From assembly GCF_000499845.2 (NCBI RefSeq), contig NC_023750.2, positions 14,439,141 through 14,503,140 of the forward strand: a stretch of 64,000 nucleotides of DNA, in the 5' to 3' direction. The position numbers and the translations under genes are program-made. The notes beneath the pieces were generated by a model that made no database searches, was not told the origin of the DNA, and worked only from the letters and a program-made list of their open reading frames with translations. Positions 35,516 to 43,548 of this stretch are shown in pieces. Source of the stretch: Phaseolus vulgaris (Eukaryota; Streptophyta; Magnoliopsida; Fabales; Fabaceae). Positions within the stretch are counted from its first letter, which is position 1, and every line of letters begins with the position of its first letter.

Positions 35516-36394
35516 TGTACCGCCCTGGTAGTCGGAAATGATGACGTGGCATCAAGCTATTGTATAGGCGTGTTGATGGGACACCTGGTTGGCAGAAGGG
35601 AAGGAGGTCGGGGGGTTTGCGTAGTCGCCAGTTATTAAGTTGGCGTGCTCTGATCTCCACCATACCTAAACCGGTGGTCACCGAGTTGAAGATGAAGTCG
35701 CCAGATGTGAATCCAGGCGACCAAGTGATTAGAGATCGCCGAAGCAAGGACATCGCCGAAGATGAAGGCAGATGGTCATTTCCCAGTTGGCCAGAGGATG
35801 AGCTTGGAAGATAGCCCACTTACACGGTGAAGCAGGTAGGGCAGATCATGAAGGCGGCCGGCGAGACCACAGGGAAGGTGTGTACGAAGGCACCCGAACT
35901 CGCCATCCAGAAGAGATCACGCTCCAAGGCATCTATGCACTGAGTACGCCATGCATAAGTAACTTAGCCAAAAGAAGAGTCAGAAGTAGCGCCCAAGTCA
36001 AGGATGCTCCAGATGATGGCACGTGTACAGTTGGATGCGAGCCACGTGTCCAGATGTGTAACTGCCAGGACAGAGAAAGTGCCCAGGTATATAAGAGTTC
36101 TCAACGAACTTCTGAGGTACGCATGTTCAGATTGTTTCTTTACGCTTGCAAGTCTTGAGTACACTGAGAGAGAACTGGTCACGGTTCCTTAGAGTTCTTG
36201 AGTCTTACTCTTGAGTAATTGGTGGTTCAGTCACTGACTTGGGCGTTGGAGCGCGATCGGCCGCAGCGGTGCCGTTTCGTCTTTTGCAGGTTCTCGAGGT
36301 GGATCGCGGTGAAGGACGGAGGCAAACACGGCGCATACGTCGATCCAAGTTTGACGAGGCAAAGCTCCAGCGTTTTGGTCAACAGGCAGGATCA
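35516..36394 (+). repeat. Element B 5' LTR
   Basis: 879 bp, from TGTACCGCCCTGG to GGATCA, the same length as the 3' LTR. It holds the promoter with a TATATAAG box at 36088. The frames seen on both strands recur in the 3' LTR with the same few changes and are not genes. Confidence 0.97.
36088..36095 (+). promoter_or_regulatory. TATA box of element B 5' LTR
   Basis: TATATAAG, about 570 bp into the LTR, identical in the 3' LTR. Transcription would start roughly 30 bp downstream. Position and motif fit; there is no direct evidence of use. Confidence 0.6.
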
Positions 36395-36416
36395 TCAGGC
36401 GCCCACCGTGGGGCCG
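36395..36416 (+). other. Primer-binding site region of element B
   Basis: Directly after the LTR comes tcaggcgcccaccgtgggg. The GGCGCCCACCGTGGGG core is the kind of site seen in Tat elements. I do not assign the primer tRNA from memory. Confidence 0.55.
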
Positions 36417-36804
36417 TGTAAAACCTGTTCCCATCCACAGTGTGAGTTCTTGGAGGTTTCGGCAGTTTCTGTGTGGTTGTGTGCTGGTGCAACCATTGTC
36501 CGCTGTTCATCTAGGTTTTGTTCGGTAATTTTGCGTTTTCCACCGTTTGTTTGGGTTCTTGTTCGGTGAGGTGAGGTTTTTCGCTGCTTGCGCGAGTTTT
36601 AATCGGTGAAGATCTGAGTTCTGTTGCTCGTTTGGATTTTCGTGGAAGGAGCGTTGGGTTTTGGTGGAGTTGCGAGTTTCTGCGAAGGTTTGCTGCGTTC
36701 TTGAGGTTCTTCGAGGTTTCGCGAAGTTCTGACCGATTGATCGCTGAATCGATCGTCGCTGAAGAAGGTGTTGTTCATCGCTCTCTGTGATTCGTCAAGA
36801 TTTC

Positions 36805-39800
36805 ATGAGAAAAATGAGAAGCAACCGTTCAAGTCCAGTTGCGCCCGTTGCTGCTGAAGGCGCCATGACTATGGCGCAGATGGTGGAAATCATGCGTTCG
36901 CCTGCAGCGAATGTGGAAGCCTCGCGCATAGAGCAGGCAAGAATGCACGAGGACCTGGTCGCCTCTCGGGCCAGGAATGATGAGCTTAGCAGAGTGACTG
37001 AAGAACTGCGTCAAGCTCTTCAGGAGCAGCGAGGGCGTCCAGTCGCTGAGGAGGTCGCGCCGTCAACGCCGCCTCGCGTTTTCCCTATGCCTTTCGCTCA
37101 GGCGATTACCGACACGCCTATCCCTGCGAGTGTGGTACCTGTGAAGGCTGTTTTTACCGGCGTGGAGGATCCTGAGGCGCATCTCACCACGTTCCATACG
37201 CAGATGATGCTGTCAGGAGGATCAGACGCCGTATACTGCAAGATGTTTGTGAGCACGCTCCAGGGAACGACGCTGGAATGGTTTGTGAGCCTGCCTACGG
37301 GTCACATAACCAACTTCCAACAGTTTTCAAAGATCTTCGTCGAGCAGTACATAGTGAACAAGGCACCGCCCAGGGTGTCTTATGATTTGTTCGACATAAG
37401 GCAGTATCAGGGAGAGTCCCTCAGGGACTACCTGAATCGTTTTGGGACGCAGATGGTCCGCTCGCCAGCCAAAGACGAAGAGATGCTGGTCTACGCATTC
37501 AAGAAGGGCGTGCTGCCGGGACCATTCTGCGAAGCATTAATCAGGGCTCACCCTGCCACATTTGCTGAGGTCAGGCGACTTGCGGTGGCCCACATCGCCG
37601 ATGAAAGTGAGGTCGCCGAGAAGAGGGGAAGCGTGGCTCCCGCTAGGCCACGTGCCCAGACTAGGATCCAGCCACAGAGGGTGCTGGAGACAGCGGCGGC
37701 CAGGAGGGAACAGAGGACTCGCCATCCTTACGATCCAAGGAAGAACAAGGGCAGGGGCCAAGGGCGGCCTCAACCAGCACGCTGGGAGTACAATTGCCCG
37801 CCAAAGCACAAGTTTGTCATGGGATTGGCGGACCTGATCGCCATTCCCAATATAGCAGCTAGGCTGAAGGCGCCCGAGAAGATGGGCGACAAGGTGCTGA
37901 GACCAAAGCCAGACGCCTGGTGCGAGTTCCACCAGGGCTTTGGCCACACCGTGGATTCATGCTTGGCTTTAGGATACCAGCTCGACGATTTGGTCAAGAG
38001 CGGGTTCCTAAACGACTACTTGCTGGATAGAAGGACGGGGGGTGCGTCGAGCTCCCAACCAGCAGGTGGTGAGGCTCAGCAGCACGAGATGCCTACCCAC
38101 GGAGAAATCCACACCATTGCAGGAGGTTTCTCGGGTGGTGGATGCACCGCATCACAGAGGAAGAAGTATGCGAGGTCTGTGATGACGGTGGATATGTTTG
38201 AGGACCACTCGCCGGATGTGGACATTACGTTCACCAAGCAAGATCTTCGGGACGTTGTGCCTCACGACAACGACCCCATAGTCATCTCGTTGATTACGGC
38301 GGGAAGGAAGGTCCATAGGGTTCTGGTGGACCAAGGAAGCTCGGCAGACGTGATGTTCTGGCCGACTTTCACGCAGTTGGAGCTACCCCTTGACCAGCTG
38401 AGGCCCTATGGAGGGTGTTTGTATGGTTTCGCTGGTGACCAGGTAGAGGTCAGGGGGTACATAGAGTTGAGGACTACGTTTACAGATGAGGCGGGTTCGA
38501 GAACAGAGAAAATCAAGTACCTTGTCGTGAACGCTCCTTCAGCATACAACATTCTGCTGGGAAGACCCACGCTCAACAGAATAGGCGCTATACCGTCGAC
38601 CCGACACATGAAGGTGAAGCTGCCGTCTATGGAGGGGGTGGTGATCACCATCAAATCCGACCAGAAAGAAGCAAAGAAGTGCTATGAGAATAGCCTGAAA
38701 AAAAAGAGGTCTGTGAGTTACGTGACAACCACCCCGCCACCCGGTGCGAAGCCCAGGCCGACGGTGATGGGGGAGACCGCCGGAAGCGACGTGGTGATGG
38801 TAGATGCTGAGCTGGGGGAGGGGAACGCCGGTCTAGAGGAGGAAGAGGCGAGGAATCGCCCTGAGGAAGCAAGGGAGCTGGGAATCGCCAGGGCGGTGAT
38901 CGCCAGAGAAACCAGACCAAAACCCGTCGAGCAGTGGCTTGAAAGAGAGATTGGGGGAAAGATCTTCAAGCTGGGAAGATCACTGGAAGTTGAGCTCCAG
39001 GACCAGATCGCCAAGGTGATAGAGTGGCATCTGGATGCGTTTGCATGGTCCGCTTCGGACATGCCCGGGATTGATCCCGACTTCTTGTGCCATCATTTGG
39101 CGATGGACAACCAGGTCAGGCCAGTGCGACAGAGAAGAAGGAAGTTCAACGAGGAGAGAAGGCAGGCGATCAGGGACGAAACACAGAAACTCCTCGCTGC
39201 AGGCCATATCAGGGAGGTGCAGTACCCTGATTGGCTGGCCAATGTCGTACTGGTGAAGAAGAGCAACGGGAAATGGCGCATGTGCGTCGATTTCACCGAT
39301 TTGAACAAGGCTTGCCCAAAGGATTCGTATCCTTTGCCAAGCATAGACGCCCTGGTGGACAGTGCTGCAGGGTGTAAGTTGCTAAGTTTCCTGGACGCCT
39401 TCTCGGGGTATAACCAGATCAAGATGCATCCCATGGATGAAGAGAAGACTGCCTTCATGACCGAGAGATCGTGCTATTGCTACAAGGTGATGCCTTTTGG
39501 GCTGAAGAACGCGGGGGCCACGTACCAGAGGTTGATGGATCGAGTACTTGCACCAATGCTGGGAAGGAATGTGCAAGCGTACGTGGATGACATGGTCGTG
39601 ACCTCGCCGGAGAAGAGCAAGCACGTTGTGGATTTGGAGGAGTTGTTCACTACGATCGCCAAGTTTAGGTTGAAGCTGAATCCCGAGAAGTGCATCTTCA
39701 GCGTGGAGGCTGGGAAGTTCTTGGGATTTCTCTTAACTGAAAGAGGAATAGAAGCCAACCCTGATAAGTGTGCCGCCATTTTGGCGATGAGGAGCCCGGC

Positions 39801-41274
39801 TACCGTGAAGGAAGTGCAGCAGCTTACGGGTCGGATGACCGCCCTGTCTCGTTTCGTGTCAGCTAGTGGAGAGAAGGGCCATCCGTACTTTCAGTGCTTA
39901 AGGCGGAACAACAAGTTTACCTGGACGAAGGAGTGTGAAGAAGCCTTCGTCAAGCTTAAAGAGTACCTGGCGAGCCCGCCGGTTCTGTGCAAACCGCTGG
40001 TGGGAACCCCTCTCAGGTTGTATTTTGCTGTAACTGAGAGGGCGGTGAGTGCGGTGCTCGCCCAGGACCAAGATCAGGCTCAAAAGCCTATTTATTTTGT
40101 TAGTAAGGTACTGCAGGGCCCTGAAACGAGGTATCAGGCCCTGGAGAAGGCTGCACTGGCTGTAGTCTTTTCAGCAAGGAGGTTACGCCACTATTTCCAT
40201 AGATTCACGATACTGGTGATGACCGACTTGCGCATCCAGAAGGTCTTGAAGAAGCCCGACGTTGCTGGGAGGATGGTGAAGTGGGCAGTGGAGCTGTCGG
40301 AGTTTGATATTAAGTATGAGCCCCGAGGTCCGATCAAGGGGCAGATCTTCGCAGACTTCGTGGTCGAGCTCTCGTCTGAGGCGACACGAGTTGAGGGGAA
40401 TGACTTCCGTTGGGTGCTTTCAGTGGACGGATCGTCGAACCAGCAGGGTAGCGGTGCTGGAGTCATCTTGGAGGGACCCAACAGCGTGCTGATCGAACAA
40501 TCTTTGAGGTTTGCCTTCAAAGCCAGCAACAATCAAGCAGAATATGAGGCGCTGATCGCCGGTATCTTGCTGGCTAAGGAGATGGGAGCCAGGGTGCTGA
40601 TGGCTAAGAGTGACTCGCTGTTAGTCACGGGACAAGTAACAGGCGAGTTCCAGGCCAAAGATCCACAAATGGCGGCTTACCTGGAGTATGTACAGGAATT
40701 GAAGAGTTCCTTTATCTCCTTCGAAGTGGTGCACGTGCCCAGGGAGCAGAATGCCCGAGCTGACTTGCTAGCTAAGCTCGCCAGTTCAGGCAAGGGGGGT
40801 AGGCAGAGGACGGTGATTCAAGAAACTCTGAAGACGCCGAGAGCATTTGTGGCAGATCACCTGGTTCTTCAGATAAGCAAGACGACGGAGAAAGCGGCGA
40901 GGAGTAACAGATCCTTGACTCAAGAGACCTTGAGGTCGCCAAGAATAAGAGCATGTCGGGGAGAAAAGGTGAACATGATGCAGGTCTGCGCGACCCATGA
41001 GCCAGACGCCTGGGTAACACAGTACAAGCGATGCCTGGCGGATGGCCTCCTCCCGTTGGATCCGACGGAGGCTAGGAAGATAAAGAAGAATTCTAGTAAG
41101 TTCACAATGATTGATGGCGAGTTGTACAGGTTTGGGTTCACTCATCCACTCCTGGAATGTGTGCACGGGAAAAAATGTACAAGAATCATGGCTGAGCTAC
41201 ACGAAGGGATTTGCGGAAGCCACGTCGGGGGTCGAGCTCTGGCTGCAAGGACTCTCCGTGCAGGTTACTACTGA
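36805..41274 (+). CDS. Element B gag-protease-RT-RNase H polyprotein (ends at an in-frame TGA)
   Basis: I start at the first ATG, 36805; the frame is open to a GTG at 36787. Residue numbers count from that GTG. Gag occupies about 110-280. A zinc-knuckle variant, C379-x2-H-x4-H-x4-C392, follows. The protease has VLVDQGSSAD at 512. RT spans about 770-1000 with YVDDMV at 932. A Ty3-type RNase H (about 1080-1195) is followed by a second, archaeal-type RNase H (about 1208-1335; LSVDGSSN, NNQAEYEAL, EQNARADLLAKLA). The frame then enters the integrase zinc domain (HEGICGSHVGG) and stops at TGA 41272-41274, in place of the Trp codon that element E keeps (YYW). The same frame continues into the integrase. 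All enzymes act in reverse transcription of the element RNA in cytoplasmic particles. Confidence 0.95.
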   Translation: MRKMRSNRSSPVAPVAAEGAMTMAQMVEIMRSPAANVEASRIEQARMHEDLVASRARNDELSRVTEELRQALQEQRGRPVAEEVAPSTPPRVFPMPFAQAITDTPIPASVVPVKAVFTGVEDPEAHLTTFHTQMMLSGGSDAVYCKMFVSTLQGTTLEWFVSLPTGHITNFQQFSKIFVEQYIVNKAPPRVSYDLFDIRQYQGESLRDYLNRFGTQMVRSPAKDEEMLVYAFKKGVLPGPFCEALIRAHPATFAEVRRLAVAHIADESEVAEKRGSVAPARPRAQTRIQPQRVLETAAARREQRTRHPYDPRKNKGRGQGRPQPARWEYNCPPKHKFVMGLADLIAIPNIAARLKAPEKMGDKVLRPKPDAWCEFHQGFGHTVDSCLALGYQLDDLVKSGFLNDYLLDRRTGGASSSQPAGGEAQQHEMPTHGEIHTIAGGFSGGGCTASQRKKYARSVMTVDMFEDHSPDVDITFTKQDLRDVVPHDNDPIVISLITAGRKVHRVLVDQGSSADVMFWPTFTQLELPLDQLRPYGGCLYGFAGDQVEVRGYIELRTTFTDEAGSRTEKIKYLVVNAPSAYNILLGRPTLNRIGAIPSTRHMKVKLPSMEGVVITIKSDQKEAKKCYENSLKKKRSVSYVTTTPPPGAKPRPTVMGETAGSDVVMVDAELGEGNAGLEEEEARNRPEEARELGIARAVIARETRPKPVEQWLEREIGGKIFKLGRSLEVELQDQIAKVIEWHLDAFAWSASDMPGIDPDFLCHHLAMDNQVRPVRQRRRKFNEERRQAIRDETQKLLAAGHIREVQYPDWLANVVLVKKSNGKWRMCVDFTDLNKACPKDSYPLPSIDALVDSAAGCKLLSFLDAFSGYNQIKMHPMDEEKTAFMTERSCYCYKVMPFGLKNAGATYQRLMDRVLAPMLGRNVQAYVDDMVVTSPEKSKHVVDLEELFTTIAKFRLKLNPEKCIFSVEAGKFLGFLLTERGIEANPDKCAAILAMRSPATVKEVQQLTGRMTALSRFVSASGEKGHPYFQCLRRNNKFTWTKECEEAFVKLKEYLASPPVLCKPLVGTPLRLYFAVTERAVSAVLAQDQDQAQKPIYFVSKVLQGPETRYQALEKAALAVVFSARRLRHYFHRFTILVMTDLRIQKVLKKPDVAGRMVKWAVELSEFDIKYEPRGPIKGQIFADFVVELSSEATRVEGNDFRWVLSVDGSSNQQGSGAGVILEGPNSVLIEQSLRFAFKASNNQAEYEALIAGILLAKEMGARVLMAKSDSLLVTGQVTGEFQAKDPQMAAYLEYVQELKSSFISFEVVHVPREQNARADLLAKLASSGKGGRQRTVIQETLKTPRAFVADHLVLQISKTTEKAARSNRSLTQETLRSPRIRACRGEKVNMMQVCATHEPDAWVTQYKRCLADGLLPLDPTEARKIKKNSSKFTMIDGELYRFGFTHPLLECVHGKKCTRIMAELHEGICGSHVGGRALAARTLRAGYY

Positions 41275-41280
41275 CCAACA

Positions 41281-42237
41281 ATGAGAGAAGATTGCAAGAG
41301 GTATGCGCAGTGCTGCAAGCAATGCCAGCAGCACGCCGATTGGCACAAGGCGCCTCCCGAGGAGTTGAAGTCGATTTACAGCCCTTGGCCGTTTCATACA
41401 TGGGGAATCGACATCCTGGGACCATTCCCGCTGGCGATCAGGCAGATGAAGTACTTGGTGGTGGGGATTGAATACTTCACCAAGTGGATCGAAGCAGAAC
41501 CAGTGGCCCAGATCACCGCACACAAGATCGAGGGTTTCGTGTGGAAGAACATCGTGTGCCGGTTTGGTGTGCCCAAGCGCCTGGTGTCGGACAATGGGAC
41601 TCAGTTTGCAAGTCACCTGTTGAAGAAGCTGTGCGAAGGGGTGGGAATTCAACAAGTATTTGCATCCGTCGAGCACCCTCAGACGAATGGCCAAGTAGAG
41701 TCAGCCAATCGGGTGCTGCTGAGAGGGTTGAAGAGAAGGCTAGAGAAAGCCAAAGGAAGTTGGGCTGAGGAGGTACCCCGTATAGTTTGGGCGTACCACA
41801 CCACCGAGCAGTCAGGAACCCATGAGACCCCGTTCAGCCTGGTCTATGGATGCGACGCAATGATTCCAGTGGAGATCCAGGAGAGCTCGCCGAGATTCCA
41901 GAACTTCGAGGAGGAAGACTCGAATGAGGAAAGAAGGCTGAACCTGGATTTGCTGGATGAGGTCAGGGAGGAGGCGAGATTGAAAGCTGAGGCGGTGAAG
42001 AGAAGGATTGAACGAAGATATAACTCGAAGGTGATGCCAAGACAGTTCAGAGAGGGCGACCTGGTGATGAGAAAGGCCCACCAGTACGAGATGGAGAATA
42101 AGCTGTCGCCTAAGTGGACGGGACCGTTCAGAATAACCGAGGCGCTCGAGAACGGCGCCTACCGCTTAGAGACATTGGAAGGAGGGGCGATTCCTCGCAC
42201 TTGGAACGCCACGCACCTCAAGTTATATTACAGTTAA
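41281..42237 (+). CDS. Element B integrase (separated by the TGA)
   Basis: Same frame as gag-pol, two codons after its TGA; the ATG at 41281 is internal to the original polyprotein rather than a natural start. It carries the second half of the zinc domain (CCKQC), then the DDE core: D44 (WGIDILGPF), D104 (VSDNGTQF) and E140 (EHPQTNGQVES), with the expected 35-residue D-E spacing. The C-terminal part has KVMPRQFREGDLVMRK and a GPF motif (WTGPFRI), ending THLKLYYS. There is no chromodomain, as usual in the Tat clade. This enzyme would insert the cDNA into chromosomes. As it stands it lacks its N-terminal half unless the TGA is read through. Confidence 0.9.
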   Translation: MREDCKRYAQCCKQCQQHADWHKAPPEELKSIYSPWPFHTWGIDILGPFPLAIRQMKYLVVGIEYFTKWIEAEPVAQITAHKIEGFVWKNIVCRFGVPKRLVSDNGTQFASHLLKKLCEGVGIQQVFASVEHPQTNGQVESANRVLLRGLKRRLEKAKGSWAEEVPRIVWAYHTTEQSGTHETPFSLVYGCDAMIPVEIQESSPRFQNFEEEDSNEERRLNLDLLDEVREEARLKAEAVKRRIERRYNSKVMPRQFREGDLVMRKAHQYEMENKLSPKWTGPFRITEALENGAYRLETLEGGAIPRTWNATHLKLYYS

Positions 42238-43548
42238 GAACTTTGTAAGTAAAAACAAACACGAAGAGCTTTACAATGTTTCTGTTAAAACAGTTTGGAG
42301 GGGGCACTCTTTTTTCCCTAAGGAGGGTTTTTAATGAGGCCACCCAATAAAGAAGAGTTTTCGAAGTTTAAAGTGTTTTAGATTGCATGCGTGTTGTTTT
42401 CCGAAAGTTTTGAAGAAAGACCTTGTCACTTATATGTGATTTAAGGCAAGTCGAAGTTATGTTGCATGCTTTCTAAAAAAGTTTCTAAGTCCCCATCGTC
42501 TTTCGGCGACTGGCGGCATCAGTTAAAGTTTCAAGTCCTCATCGTCTTTCGTCGATCGGAGGCACCAGTTAAAAGACCTCAACGCCCTCGCGCGTCCTGA
42601 GGCGAGATAAAGACCTCCTCGTCGTCGAGCGAGTGCAGACGAGTTAGAATGAAAAGTCCTCAGTGTTTCTGGGGGAGAGAAGATGTAACCCCTGGGGCAA
42701 TGTAGAGGCACCGGCAAAAAGTCCTCAGTGCTTCCAGAGGAGAGGAGATGTATCCTCTGGGGCAATGTAGAGGCACCAGCAAAAAGTCCTCAGTGTTTCT
42801 GGGAGAGAGAAGATGTAACCCCTGGGGCAATGTAGAGGCACGAGTTAAAGACCTTCTCGCCGACGAGCGAGTTCAGGCGAGTTAAAGACCTTCTCGCCGA
42901 TTAGCGAGTTCAGGCAAGATAAAATCCTTCTCGTCTCGAACGAGTTCAGGTATGGTGTAAAGGGTGGAAGAAGTTTGGAGGGTGGCTAAGGAAGGTTCGA
43001 AGAGAACGCCTAGCCACCCGGTCTTTCATTCTGAAGCTCAGGGAGGTAGAGAAGGATCCGAAAGGCGCCTCTACCCCCAGATAAAGGAACAATGGCCAAG
43101 TTGTGAGGGCAAGAGGAACCTGATATCGCCAAGAGTCTTTGGCGACCAGGAGAAATTCAGACAATGGCGAGAAAGTCAAGACCCGTTTTGATAAGGCAGA
43201 TTAGATGAGCTGTGTCTTAAGCCATTAGTTGGGTTGAAGTTCGTTATTCGAAGAGCGATTTCACGCCAAGGTTCATTACCTTGAGGTAACAAATTGTTAG
43301 AATGTGATTGTTCGAAAGCTGACGGTTCGAGGCGATTAGTATACAATTGCGTTTGCGAAGTTACTAAGTTAATTTGTCTAAAAGATTTGCGCAAGGAAGG
43401 TAAAGTTAACAAGAAGAGAGTATAAAAGAAGCGGGAAATGTCGTAACATAAGTGACATTAGTTCAAGATACATGTACAGAAAAAGGGAAAGTTTATTACA
43501 AGTGTGTGTAAGGGAGAAAGCAAAGGAATAATGGATGGAGGGAAGCAA
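42238..43548 (+). other. Element B spacer between integrase and antisense gene
   Basis: No gene on either strand that I can support; frames at 42523-42765, 42946-43179 and others lack domains. It contains the 65-bp tandem repeats listed separately, followed by two copies of an approximately 40-bp 'gttaaagaccttctcgccga' unit (about 42844-42920). It includes the end of the antisense transcript and its probable 3' UTR. Confidence 0.6.
42654..42848 (+). repeat. 65-bp tandem repeat, three copies
   Basis: Units begin aagtcctcagtg at 42654, 42719 and 42784, each ending in gcaatgtagaggcac. They differ at a few positions. Tandem repeats just downstream of integrase are frequent in Tat-type elements. 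Confidence 0.9.

Noticed and set aside
35484..36569. Overlapping open frames on both strands in and just after the element B 5' LTR (and again at 46633-47694)
   Set aside because: They recur in both LTRs with the same few changes, have no domains, and are explained by the GC-rich LTR with few chance stops.
37537..39779. Minus-strand frames of 60-136 codons under element B gag-pol
   Set aside because: Shadows of the real plus-strand polyprotein; no domains or starts of their own.
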